Below, one piece after another: positions 16,880 to 26,279 of a stretch of DNA of 64,000 nt (position 1 is the first letter of the stretch; each line of letters opens with the position of its first letter). The notes below the pieces were generated by a model. That model made no database searches. It saw only the letters and a list, made by a program, of their open reading frames with translations, and had not been told where the DNA came from. The DNA lies in contig NZ_SHKW01000001.1 in assembly GCF_004217555.1 (NCBI RefSeq), positions 1,612,001 through 1,676,000 on the forward strand. Reading direction: 5' to 3'. A program made the translations under genes and the position numbers. This DNA comes from Edaphobacter modestus (lineage in GTDB: Bacteria > Acidobacteriota > Terriglobia > Terriglobales > Acidobacteriaceae).

Positions 16880-19165
16880 ATGTTTGAATTCCTCTTCAAA
16901 TATCCGGGGTCGGTCTTTACCAAAGGGCGGCTTGTGTTTCTCTCCGCACTACCGGTGTGGCTGCTGCCTGTGCTGATTGTTTGCGTCTGCGTAAGCCTGG
17001 CGCTGCTCACGTACCGAAGAATCCCTCACGTGGTGCCTAAGCTAAGAAATTGGCGCGTATGGAGTTTGGCTGCAATGCAATCGGCATTTCTGGCCTTAAT
17101 CCTGCTGTTGCTCTGGCAACCCGCGATGACGGTTGCCGCATTGAGTTCACATCAAAATATTATTGCCGTGGTTCTGGATAATTCCCGAAGCATGGCCATC
17201 TCCGACGAGGATGGCAGAACACGTGAAGCAGCCGCACTGGATGTCCTCGAAAAAAATCTGCTTCCAGGACTACAGAACAGATTTCAAATACGCTTGTATC
17301 ACCTCGGAAAAGATATCAAGCAGGTTGATCGCTTCACAAACACTCAGCCTCCCGATACGGCCACAAATATCAACAGGGGTCTCAGGCACCTCGCCGAGGA
17401 CACGACGGATCTTCCGATCGGTGCTGTTCTCCTGCTTAGCGATGGAGGGCAGAACAGCGTAGAAATGGGAAGCTCGGGAGTCGCTCTTGAATCGTTGCAA
17501 GCGCTGCATAATCGACGATTGCCAGTTCATACCATTGGCTTTGGCCGTCCAGAACTCGCGCGGGACCTCGAAATCGAAAATGTAAGCGTAGCCGCGACCG
17601 CAGTCGTTAACTCGCGCCTGTCTGCCGCAATCAGTTTTGTGCAGTATGGCTACGCAGGCCAGGTCGCAAAGATCAGAGTTCGAGATGGAAACAAACTCCT
17701 CTCGAGTCAGGAGGTAAAGCTAGCGCCTAACGGAGTTCTTCAAACAGAATCACTCTTTTTCTCTGCCGGCGATGCTGGCGCTAGAAATCTTCAGTTCGTG
17801 ATCGAGCCATTGAGCGATGAAGAGAACCTTAAAAACAACCAGCTAACACGTCCGGTTCTAATAACCGACAAGCAGCGCCGGATCCTCTACATAGAGGGAG
17901 AACCTCGATGGGAATTTAAATTTATCCGTCGCGCTGAAGAGGACGACCCGACCATACAACTTGTTTCCATGCTGCGTACAAGTGAGAACAAGATCTATCG
18001 ACAGGGAATAAAAGATCCCAGCGAACTCGCAGATGGTTTTCCGGTTCGGCCGGAGGACCTGTTCGGCTACTCCGGCATCGTTATCGGTTCGGTTGATGTT
18101 AACTACTTCACGCCATTACAACGAGAACTGCTGCGCGAATATGTTGACCGTCGCGGTGGGGGCCTGCTCTTGTTAGGAGGTCGAATGTCGTTAGGTAACG
18201 GAGGATGGGAGGCATCGAGCCTGAACGAGCTTATCCCGACCTTCCTGCCCGCCGCGCGTAACACTTTCCACCGCAATCCGGCGACCGTAGAGCTGACGGC
18301 AGAAGGTAAGGATTCTCCAATCACTCGTCTTCTCGACGATCCATCGAAAAACGCGGACCGCTGGAAAAAGTTAACCTATTTAGCCGATTATCAGGACGCC
18401 GGTTCGCCAAAGCCCGGAGCTTCTGTCCTGGTGCAAATGTCTGCCGGCCGCAAAAAACTGCCGCTGCTGATTACCCAAAGCTATGGCCACGGCCGCACCG
18501 CACTTTTAGCTACAGGTGGAACGTGGCGTTGGCAGATGGCTGAGACCTTGGGTGATCCCTCTCACAACCTCTTCTGGCAACAACTCCTACGCTGGCTCGT
18601 GGCGGATACTGCTGGTCCTGTTAGTGCTTCCGTTTCATCTCACACTCTTTCGGATGAGGGAAGCTTGCGTTTGACAGCGCAAGTTCATGATGCCCAATTT
18701 CAACCTGCAGCGAATGCTCACGTAAGCGCCCACATTCTGGGGCCCGATGGGATCAACGCGTTGATTGATCTTCAGCCGTCGCAGGATATGCCCGGCGTCT
18801 ACGCAACAGAGTGGAGTGCCGACAAGCCGGGAAGTTATCTAACCGAAATTGTCGCGGAGGATAGTAGCAAACAAAAGCAGGAGATGGGCCGCGATGTGCT
18901 GACATTTCGCCGTGAGGATGGCATTGCGGAAGACTTCCATACCGAGCAGAACCGTCAGCTATTGCGGCAATTGTCCTCTCAGACCGGAGGTCGTTACTGG
19001 ACGCCGGATGCAATCAAAGATCTGCCTCAGGCTATTTCGTACTCTGAGGGCGGGGTCTCCGTCCGCACCACGAATGAGTTGTGGAATATGCCGATCGTGT
19101 TTCTCCTCCTTATAGCTATCCCTGTCACGGAATGGTTACTCCGACGCAAATGGGGCATGGTATGA
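16880..19165 (+). CDS. Membrane vWA-domain protein with GATase1-like domain
   Basis: 761 residues. Two N-terminal membrane helices (about 22-45 and 60-83). A von Willebrand A domain starts at IIAVVLDNSRSMAISD, with the MIDAS motif DxSxS. A glutamine-amidotransferase-like region follows, with ILYIEGEPRWEFKFIRRA and GGGLLLLGGRMSLGNGGWE. The C-terminal helix is IVFLLLIAIPVTEWLL. Such proteins (like BatA/BatB and YegL-type) sit in the membrane with large periplasmic parts and work with MoxR ATPases. It overlaps the next gene by ATGA. Confidence 0.85.
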   Translation: MFEFLFKYPGSVFTKGRLVFLSALPVWLLPVLIVCVCVSLALLTYRRIPHVVPKLRNWRVWSLAAMQSAFLALILLLLWQPAMTVAALSSHQNIIAVVLDNSRSMAISDEDGRTREAAALDVLEKNLLPGLQNRFQIRLYHLGKDIKQVDRFTNTQPPDTATNINRGLRHLAEDTTDLPIGAVLLLSDGGQNSVEMGSSGVALESLQALHNRRLPVHTIGFGRPELARDLEIENVSVAATAVVNSRLSAAISFVQYGYAGQVAKIRVRDGNKLLSSQEVKLAPNGVLQTESLFFSAGDAGARNLQFVIEPLSDEENLKNNQLTRPVLITDKQRRILYIEGEPRWEFKFIRRAEEDDPTIQLVSMLRTSENKIYRQGIKDPSELADGFPVRPEDLFGYSGIVIGSVDVNYFTPLQRELLREYVDRRGGGLLLLGGRMSLGNGGWEASSLNELIPTFLPAARNTFHRNPATVELTAEGKDSPITRLLDDPSKNADRWKKLTYLADYQDAGSPKPGASVLVQMSAGRKKLPLLITQSYGHGRTALLATGGTWRWQMAETLGDPSHNLFWQQLLRWLVADTAGPVSASVSSHTLSDEGSLRLTAQVHDAQFQPAANAHVSAHILGPDGINALIDLQPSQDMPGVYATEWSADKPGSYLTEIVAEDSSKQKQEMGRDVLTFRREDGIAEDFHTEQNRQLLRQLSSQTGGRYWTPDAIKDLPQAISYSEGGVSVRTTNELWNMPIVFLLLIAIPVTEWLLRRKWGMV

Positions 19166-20121
19166 GGCAAGCATTGAGACGGCAAATAGATAGGCGAACC
19201 ATCATCGCGCTCTTTGCGCTGCTCGGGATGGCTGCGCCTCAAGTACGCGCCTCAACCTACTATGTCGTTGTTGCCGGGTTGGGAGGTGAACCTGACTACG
19301 AGCAGCGCTTCAATGCAGCAGCAAAAGATCTTGAAAAGACATTCAAAAGCGCCGGCACCAACACGCAAGCCTATGTATTGAGTGGACCTGAGGCCACGGC
19401 TTCCCACCTCAAAGACACCTTCCGTACCGTTGTAAACGCAGCGAGGGCCGAGGACGATTTGGTGTTGATCCTAATCGGCCACGGTTCATTCGATGGAACG
19501 GAATACAAATTCAACCTACCGGGTCCGGATGTAACTGGCGAAGAGATCGCAGACATGTGCAATCATGTTCCCACTCGACGCCAGCTCATCGTGGATACAT
19601 CGAGTGCAAGTGGCGGTGCAATGCGGGCCTTTGAACGGCCCGGACGCGCTGTTGTCGCTGCCACGAAGTCGGGCACAGAAAAGAATGCAACGGTATTCGC
19701 AAGATACTGGGTGCAGGCATTGCAGGACCCTGCATCCGACACGGATAAAAGCGGGTCCATTGACGCCTTAGAGGCATTCACCTACGCCTCCAAGAAAACT
19801 GCTGCGTTCTATGATTCGCAAAAGCGCCTATCTACTGAGCATGCTGTCTTCGATGACATCGGCCATGGGGAACCTGTACGCGAGCCTGACACGAAGCAAG
19901 GTGCGTATTTGGCCAGCTTTACGCTCTTTCGATTCGGAAAGAATCAGCAGGCCGCAAATGATCCGGCGAAACGTCAGCTTCTGATGAAGAAGGAAGAACT
20001 CGAACAACAGATCGACATCCTCAAATATCAGAAGGCCGCAATGGACCCCGCAGACTATAAAAAACAATTGACGACAATGTTGCTGGATTTGGCCAGGGTG
20101 CAGCAGGAGTTGGACAAATGA
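19162..20121 (+). CDS. Exported caspase/legumain-fold (C13-like) protein, catalytic Cys apparently replaced
   Basis: 319 residues from an ATG overlapping the preceding stop. Signal peptide (TIIALFALLGMAAPQVRAS). A caspase-hemoglobinase-like core follows: YYVVVAGLGGEP, then LILIGHGSFDGTEYKFNLPG with the His-Gly of the dyad, then RRQLIVDTSSASGGAMRAF where active C13/caspase-like enzymes have a Cys at the Ser-rich turn. A C-terminal coiled coil (about 270-319, MKKEELEQQIDILKYQKA) ends the protein. It may be an inactive scaffold or a serine variant; which is unknown. Its role inside the MoxR operon is inference. Confidence 0.7.
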   Translation: MRQALRRQIDRRTIIALFALLGMAAPQVRASTYYVVVAGLGGEPDYEQRFNAAAKDLEKTFKSAGTNTQAYVLSGPEATASHLKDTFRTVVNAARAEDDLVLILIGHGSFDGTEYKFNLPGPDVTGEEIADMCNHVPTRRQLIVDTSSASGGAMRAFERPGRAVVAATKSGTEKNATVFARYWVQALQDPASDTDKSGSIDALEAFTYASKKTAAFYDSQKRLSTEHAVFDDIGHGEPVREPDTKQGAYLASFTLFRFGKNQQAANDPAKRQLLMKKEELEQQIDILKYQKAAMDPADYKKQLTTMLLDLARVQQELDK

Positions 20122-22313
20122 GACGCATCATTCAGCCTCTTACCATCCTTCTGCTAAGCACAACAGCTCTTGCGGCTGTTCCCTCTGCTTGCTGGTCGCT
20201 GCGAAAACACGGACGTGAGTCAGACGCTCAAACATGTTTCGAGCAGCTAACGCGAAGTGAAGACAGCGCAGTTCGGGCGGAGGGATTTTGGGGCCTGGAG
20301 AACTGGGATCAAGCCAATGAACAGTTTCGGCTGGCGACACAAACCTCCGGCGGTGCACCAGGCACCAAGATTCGATGGGGGATGTTACTGCACGAGCGCT
20401 TCAATAATAAGGAGGCAGCTGATCTCTTTCGCGAAGCGCTCGGGCAGGACCCCTCTAACGTCGATGCGTACATGGGGCTTGCAACCATATCGGCAGAAAG
20501 TTTTGATGGTAAGACGACCTTCTATCTGACGAAGGCTCTTAGCCTTGACCCCAAAAAAGCTGCCGCACACGAGAGGATGGCAAACCTCGCCCTCGAAAAC
20601 GATGATCTTCAATTCGCGGCGGATGAAGCCGACAAGGCAATCGCCCTCGAAGGCGACGCGCTCGATGCGATGGCGATTCATGCGGCGATTGATCTTATTA
20701 GTCAACGATCCCCTGACGTATGGATTGGCAGGATCATCGCGGTCAATCCTCATTATGGAGAGGCGTACTCCCGTATTGCCCACCACCTCGAACTTCACTA
20801 CCGTCACGAAGACGCAACCACCTACTACCACAAAGCAGTTGAAGCTGAGCCTCAGCTATGGTCGGCACACTCCTCGTTGGGAATAAGCCTTATGAGGATG
20901 GGCAAACAGGAAGAGGCCCAAAAGGAGCTCGAGCTGAGCTATAGCAACGGATACCGTAATGCAGCGACGGTAAACAGTCTTCGCTTACTCGACAGCTATA
21001 AAGATTATGTAACCTTTCGCGACAACGTAACAGTTCTGAAGTTGAAGAAGACAGAAGCAGATCTGCTGCGGCCCTACTTGCAGGACGAACTGCACACAAT
21101 TGTTAAAACCTATGATGCGAAGTATGCCATGAAGCTACCAGGCGTCATTCAGGTGGAAGTTTACCCAGATCACGAAGATTTCGCTGTCAGAACGACGGGC
21201 ATGCCAGGCCTTGGTGCTCTGGGAGTGACCTTCGGAGAAGTGATCGCGATGGATAGTCCATCCGCGAGAAAGCCGGGAGATTTCAACTGGGGTGCGACTT
21301 TATGGCATGAGATGAGCCATGTCTATGTGCTTACAGCGACTAAGAATCACGTTCCCCGATGGTTTACTGAAGGCTTGGCTGTTCACGAGGAGGGAGAACG
21401 ATCCTCGGAATGGAGCAACCGAGCGACACCTGAAGTCCTTCAAGCGATTCGGGACAAAAAGCTGCTGCCAATTCTGAGGCTGGATCGCGGGTTTATCTAC
21501 CCTGAGTATCCTTCTCAGGTAGTCGTGTCCTATTTTCAGGCCGGCAGCATCTGCGACTTTATAAAGGCGCGCTGGGGCGAGGAAAAGCTCCTGACGGTCA
21601 TGCACTCCTATGCGCAATTGAAGACGACCTCGCAAGTCATCGAACATGACCTCGGCATGGCGCCCGAGGCGTTTGATAAGGAATATCTAGCATGGATAGA
21701 TAAAAGATATGGCGCCGAGGCTTCGCATCTCAATGAGTGGCGCGACAAGTTGAAAGCACTTATTGCCGCTGCACAAGAAAAGCAATTTGACTTGGTCATC
21801 GCACAGGGACCAGCAGTTAGAGCTCTCTACCCTGAGTACGTTGGTGAGGGAAACGTCTACCAGCTCATGGCGGATGCTTACAAAACAAAAGCAGATGTTA
21901 AAGGAGAGCTCGCGATTCTTGCGGCATATAAGCAGATCGGAGGCGAGGATCCCCAAACTCTGAAACGGTTAGCCACTCTTTATGAGAACAATGGTGACAA
22001 GACGAACGCTATCGCTACGCTGGAGCAAGTGAATTACATCTACCCGGTCAACAATGCAGAGCTTCATAGTCACCTTGGCGATCTGCTCTACCAGCAAAAT
22101 CATTACGACCGTGCCATCCACGAATATGCTGCCGCTGTTGCTTCTCATCCTTTAGACAAGGCAGGGGCAAATTTCTGCTTGGCGAAGGCATACCTAGCTG
22201 CTGGACATAACAAGGAAGCGGAAGAAAGTGTGCTGGCAGCTCTTGAAATCGCCCCTGGATATGGTCCAGCACAAAAATTGTTATTGGAGCTTCATCAAGC
22301 CACAGAAAAATAA
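20118..22313 (+). CDS. Exported TPR protein with HExxH metallopeptidase domain (MA clan)
   Basis: 731 residues. Signal peptide (ILLLSTTALAAVPSA), then TPR helices over about 60-290 (NKEAADLFREALGQDPSNVDAY). A zincin domain follows with WHEMSHVYVL, where the HEMSH Glu is catalytic near residue 397, and the third ligand helix WFTEGLAVHEEG. C-terminal TPRs complete it (YDRAIHEYAAAVASHPLDKAG). It overlaps the C13-like gene by ATGA. Together the two give the operon one likely active protease and one protease-like scaffold in the periplasm. Confidence 0.85.
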   Translation: MRRIIQPLTILLLSTTALAAVPSACWSLRKHGRESDAQTCFEQLTRSEDSAVRAEGFWGLENWDQANEQFRLATQTSGGAPGTKIRWGMLLHERFNNKEAADLFREALGQDPSNVDAYMGLATISAESFDGKTTFYLTKALSLDPKKAAAHERMANLALENDDLQFAADEADKAIALEGDALDAMAIHAAIDLISQRSPDVWIGRIIAVNPHYGEAYSRIAHHLELHYRHEDATTYYHKAVEAEPQLWSAHSSLGISLMRMGKQEEAQKELELSYSNGYRNAATVNSLRLLDSYKDYVTFRDNVTVLKLKKTEADLLRPYLQDELHTIVKTYDAKYAMKLPGVIQVEVYPDHEDFAVRTTGMPGLGALGVTFGEVIAMDSPSARKPGDFNWGATLWHEMSHVYVLTATKNHVPRWFTEGLAVHEEGERSSEWSNRATPEVLQAIRDKKLLPILRLDRGFIYPEYPSQVVVSYFQAGSICDFIKARWGEEKLLTVMHSYAQLKTTSQVIEHDLGMAPEAFDKEYLAWIDKRYGAEASHLNEWRDKLKALIAAAQEKQFDLVIAQGPAVRALYPEYVGEGNVYQLMADAYKTKADVKGELAILAAYKQIGGEDPQTLKRLATLYENNGDKTNAIATLEQVNYIYPVNNAELHSHLGDLLYQQNHYDRAIHEYAAAVASHPLDKAGANFCLAKAYLAAGHNKEAEESVLAALEIAPGYGPAQKLLLELHQATEK

Positions 22314-22333
22314 TCTCAGGAGCCGACAATCGA

Positions 22334-23362
22334 ATGGCTACTTTTACTGATCTGAATGTGGATGCTGCCGAACTCCAGCAGCGCATCGAGCGATTTCATA
22401 AGGTCCATGAATCCATAGTCCAACAGGTCCGAGAGGTCATCGTTGGGCAGGACGAGGTTCTGGATCAGGCCCTCATATCGCTTTTCGTTGGCGGACATTG
22501 CCTACTGACGGGTATGCCCGGCACAGCGAAGACTCTCATGGTGCGCACAATCGCAGATGCACTCGGCCTCGAGTTTCGTCGGATTCAATTTACTCCGGAT
22601 CTAATGCCCTCCGATATCACAGGCACGGACATCATCGAGGAAGACCTTGCGACCGGCCATCGCAAATGGACATTTGTCCGCGGTCCGATCTTCGGCAACA
22701 TTCTTCTGGCCGATGAGATTAATCGCACACCTCCGAAAACTCAGGCAGCCTTGCTTGAAGCCATGCAGGAGCGGGCATGCACCGTAAGAGGTCATGTCTA
22801 TCCTCTCCCAGCTCCATTCTTTGTTTTGGCGACGCAAAACCCGATTGAGCTTGAGGGTACCTACCCTTTGCCGGAGGCGCAGCTCGACCGCTTTCTCTTC
22901 AATGCAGTGTTGGACTACCTGGATCCCGAAGAGGAGTTCAAAGTCCTAAACCTCACAACCACCACGCATTCGGCCAATGTTAAGCCCGTAACTTCTGCGG
23001 AAGAACTGCTCGACTTTCAACAGCTCGTAAGAATGGTTCCTATTGCAGACTCCCTGGCGCGCTACGTAATCAGGCTTGTGCGCGCGACCCGCCCCAAGAG
23101 CGAAGATGCTCCGGATTTCGTGAAGAAATATGTGGATTACGGTGGGAGCATTCGAGCAGCTCAGTTCATCGTTCTGGCTGCAAAGGCAAAGGCACTATCC
23201 AGAAAGCGATATCACGTCACGTATGAAGACATAGTCTCTCTCTCCATACCGGTGTTACGGCATCGCGTTCTATTGAACTTTCATGCCGAATCCGAACGAA
23301 TTGACACAGATGACATTCTTAAGCGTCTTCTGGCACATATGCCCCCTTCCAGGGAGGAATGA
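22334..23362 (+). CDS. MoxR-family AAA+ ATPase
   Basis: 342 residues, cytosolic. Walker A is GMPGTAKT; Walker B is LLADEINRTPPKTQAALLEA; sensor 1 is FFVLATQNPIELEGTYPLPE; sensor 2 lies in the C-terminal lid (GGSIRAAQFIVLAAKAKAL). MoxR ATPases act as chaperones with vWA proteins, loading metals or remodelling complexes. The gene starts 20 bases after the TPR gene behind AGGAG, and its stop overlaps the DUF58 start. Confidence 0.95.
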   Translation: MATFTDLNVDAAELQQRIERFHKVHESIVQQVREVIVGQDEVLDQALISLFVGGHCLLTGMPGTAKTLMVRTIADALGLEFRRIQFTPDLMPSDITGTDIIEEDLATGHRKWTFVRGPIFGNILLADEINRTPPKTQAALLEAMQERACTVRGHVYPLPAPFFVLATQNPIELEGTYPLPEAQLDRFLFNAVLDYLDPEEEFKVLNLTTTTHSANVKPVTSAEELLDFQQLVRMVPIADSLARYVIRLVRATRPKSEDAPDFVKKYVDYGGSIRAAQFIVLAAKAKALSRKRYHVTYEDIVSLSIPVLRHRVLLNFHAESERIDTDDILKRLLAHMPPSREE

Positions 23363-24243
23363 TGCAGCGCTTTCTCGATCCTTCGGTATTGGCTAGCATC
23401 TCTTCGTTAGAACTGATTGCTAAAACGGTTGTCGACGGTTTTGTTGCTGGCCTGCACCGGTCGCCAGCCTTTGGCTTCAGTCAGGAGTTTGCCGAGTACC
23501 GCGCCTACGCGCAAGGCGATGATCTGCGTCATGTGGACTGGAACCTCTTCGCACGAACCGAGCGTTGCTATTTGAAACGTTATGAAGGCGAAACAAATAG
23601 CCAGTTGATGATCTTGCTCGACGCCAGCAATTCGATGCAGTACGGCTCCGGAATACCTGCGAAGAGCGATTACGCGCGCTATATCGCAGCTTCGCTCTTC
23701 TACATGGCGATCCATAACCAACGAGATGCGGCAGGCATCATCGTGTTTGATGATGAAATTCGAGATTATGTCCACCCGTCCACTCGCCAGGGACAGCTGA
23801 CGCGCTTGTTCGTGGCGCTTGAGCAGGCCGAGCCTCGTGCTCGGACAGATTTCTTAAAGCCGCTGGCCCGTTTCCAGGCGCTACTGCATCGGCGCGGAAT
23901 CGTAATTGTGATCTCCGATTTTTACGAAGATCCCGCAGCGATCGTGCAGGCGATCGAGTCGCTGCGTTTTCGCGGAAACGACGTAGCTCTATTTCATATT
24001 CTGGATCCCCTGGAGATCGATCCAGACTTGGAAAGTCCCACGGTTCTCGTGGACATGGAATCCGATCGAAGGCTTGAAGTAACTCCGGAATACGTATCAA
24101 CTTATCGAGCTAAGGTCCAGGCTCATATCCAACAACTTCGGGAGCTCACACAGTCAAGTGGATTGGATTATCACCTTTTTCTGACCAATCAGCCGTTAGA
24201 CACTGTGTTGCGTCAATATCTCTCGTTGCGGCGGACAAGATAA
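23359..24243 (+). CDS. DUF58 protein (vWA-like partner of MoxR)
   Basis: 294 residues, no membrane segment. DUF58 core: EYRAYAQGDDLRHVDWNLFA and CYLKRYEGETN, followed by a vWA-like region with ILLDASNSMQYGSG (MIDAS-type DxSxS) and VIVISDFYEDP. DUF58 proteins almost always follow moxR and are thought to be its direct client or adaptor. The start is either of two tandem ATGs (23359 or 23362) inside the moxR stop, behind GGGAGG. The stop shares a base with the next ATG. Confidence 0.93.
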   Translation: MMQRFLDPSVLASISSLELIAKTVVDGFVAGLHRSPAFGFSQEFAEYRAYAQGDDLRHVDWNLFARTERCYLKRYEGETNSQLMILLDASNSMQYGSGIPAKSDYARYIAASLFYMAIHNQRDAAGIIVFDDEIRDYVHPSTRQGQLTRLFVALEQAEPRARTDFLKPLARFQALLHRRGIVIVISDFYEDPAAIVQAIESLRFRGNDVALFHILDPLEIDPDLESPTVLVDMESDRRLEVTPEYVSTYRAKVQAHIQQLRELTQSSGLDYHLFLTNQPLDTVLRQYLSLRRTR

Positions 24244-26279
24244 TGGGATTTCTGGCGCCATGGTTTCTAGCAGGGCTCGCCGCCCTGGGCGTGCCGGTTT
24301 TTGTCCACTTATTGCGGAAGCACGTTACGATCCCGCGGCCAGTCAGTTCCCTGATGTTCTTTGAACGGGGGATTCAAAGTTCTACGCGACATAAGCGCCT
24401 GAAATATCTCTTATTGCTAACGTTTCGGTTGGCTCTTCTGCTGTTTGTTGTATTGGCGTTTGCCGATCCGTTTTTACGCCGGCCGGCAAACCTGACCGGA
24501 CACCTGCTGGTCATTGTTCTCGACAACTCGTACAGTATGCGGACCGGCACGCGATTCTTAGAGGCCCGGCAGCAGGCTCTAAATCTTCTTGCGGCCAAAC
24601 CACGCGCGCAGCGAGCACAGATACTGTCACTCGGCGGACCGCCTCAACTGCTGACGCAGCCTACCCTTGATCCCGATCTCTTACGATCGACTCTTGAAAG
24701 TATTCAGGTCGGAGATGGTCACAGCAGCTTCGGAGATTTGGGAAGAGCTGTTCGAGCTCTCAGTGAAACGTCGCGCGAGCCGATTGATCTCCACCTCTTC
24801 AGCGACATGCAACGCACTGCGATGCCTGGAAATTTCGCAGACCTGGTGTTTCCACCAAATGTCAAGCTGACACTGCACCAGACGGTAAAAGCGACATCGG
24901 CGCCTAACTGGACGATTGAGAACGTCAACGCACCCACCGAGCTTACCGATCCCAAAGACATCGCAAGATCGCGGGTGCAATCCACAGTGGTTGGTTTTGG
25001 AACGTCCGAGGCCGAGAAAAATGTCTCCCTCGCTGTAAATGGTAAGGTAATCGCCACGCGCAAGGTGACGGTACCTGCAAACGGTCGCGCAACAGTTGAG
25101 TTCGCACCACTGGACCTGGCATACGGTTTTAATCGTTGCGAAGTACGAATTGAAAACGACGATTCTTTCCCTGCAGATAACGGGAGTCTCTTTGCCGTGC
25201 GCCGGCTGGACCCCCAGCGGATCTTATTTGTCCACACAGCAACGGACGAAAGGTCAATGTTGTACTTCGGATCCGCGCTCAACGCAGCGAGTCATGGCGC
25301 TTTTGTTTTGCAATCTATGGCGGCAGAACAAACATCTGGTGTCGACCCATCAAAATTCGCCTTCACTGTTCTATCCGACACAACGTCCCTGCCCTCGATC
25401 TTCGAACATACTCTCGAGCAGTACATCTCAAAGGGAGGAAACGTTCTAATTGCAACAGGCCTGAATTCCGGACGAAGCACCCGCATCCCATTGTGGAAGG
25501 AAGGTTTACCGAAGCCATACAACTTCGTTTCGTCAGGTGCAGCCAGCGTCGGCCAGGTCGATTTCACCTACCCTGCGTTAGAGCAGGCGTCACCCGCACG
25601 CGACAACGGAGGTTGGGCGGGAACGAAAATCTACTATGCGACAGCGGTAGACCCATCCCACGCCCGTGTTGCTGCCCGCTTGAGCAACGGGACTCCTCTT
25701 TTGCTTGAACGTCAAATTGGAGAAGGTCACGTACTTTTGTTTGCGTCGGGATTCGACAACATAACGAATGACCTGCCTCTCCATCCAATCTTTGTCGCAT
25801 TCATTGACAAAACTTCCCGGTATCTTGCTGGAACAGAACAACAAAGCGGTGCGCGAGTTGTGGACTCCTTCGTGCAGCTTCGCCACTCCCTTGACGCTTC
25901 GGGCAAGACCACAACCAGTGAAGTTATTGATCCTCAAGGACACCGGCCACTCTCTTTGAATGAGACGCGAACCGTACAAGTCTTCCGCCTGGCGCAAACT
26001 GGTTTTTATCAGATCCATTTTGCCGATGGTCATGAAGGCGTCCTCGGCGTAAACCCTGACCGCCGCGAATCGGATCTCGAACCCATTTCTGCTGAGTTGC
26101 AGACACTCTGGACGGGTAGCAACATCGCCTCTCCTGAACCCGAGAAAATAATTGCGGCAGGAGAGAAATATCAGCGCATAAGTCTTTGGTGGTACGTTAT
26201 GCTGCTTGCATTGGTAGTGGCAATCGCCGAAATTGTTCTCTCCAGCCGCTACCTGGGTACGCAGCGGGAGGAATTATGA
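24243..26279 (+). CDS. BatA-like membrane vWA protein
   Basis: 678 residues. The BatA N-terminal domain is visible: GFLAPWFLAGLAALGVPVFV as helix 1, RHKRLKYLLLLTFRLALLLF as helix 2 with the ADPFLRRP motif. The vWA domain has LLVIVLDNSYSM, with MIDAS residues. A GATase-like central region (EQYISKGGNVLIATG) and a C-terminal helix (WWYVMLLALVVAIAEIVL) follow. The start is the ATG of a TAATG overlap with the DUF58 stop. It resembles the first vWA gene of the operon in layout, so the operon encodes two related membrane vWA proteins. Confidence 0.9.
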   Translation: MGFLAPWFLAGLAALGVPVFVHLLRKHVTIPRPVSSLMFFERGIQSSTRHKRLKYLLLLTFRLALLLFVVLAFADPFLRRPANLTGHLLVIVLDNSYSMRTGTRFLEARQQALNLLAAKPRAQRAQILSLGGPPQLLTQPTLDPDLLRSTLESIQVGDGHSSFGDLGRAVRALSETSREPIDLHLFSDMQRTAMPGNFADLVFPPNVKLTLHQTVKATSAPNWTIENVNAPTELTDPKDIARSRVQSTVVGFGTSEAEKNVSLAVNGKVIATRKVTVPANGRATVEFAPLDLAYGFNRCEVRIENDDSFPADNGSLFAVRRLDPQRILFVHTATDERSMLYFGSALNAASHGAFVLQSMAAEQTSGVDPSKFAFTVLSDTTSLPSIFEHTLEQYISKGGNVLIATGLNSGRSTRIPLWKEGLPKPYNFVSSGAASVGQVDFTYPALEQASPARDNGGWAGTKIYYATAVDPSHARVAARLSNGTPLLLERQIGEGHVLLFASGFDNITNDLPLHPIFVAFIDKTSRYLAGTEQQSGARVVDSFVQLRHSLDASGKTTTSEVIDPQGHRPLSLNETRTVQVFRLAQTGFYQIHFADGHEGVLGVNPDRRESDLEPISAELQTLWTGSNIASPEPEKIIAAGEKYQRISLWWYVMLLALVVAIAEIVLSSRYLGTQREEL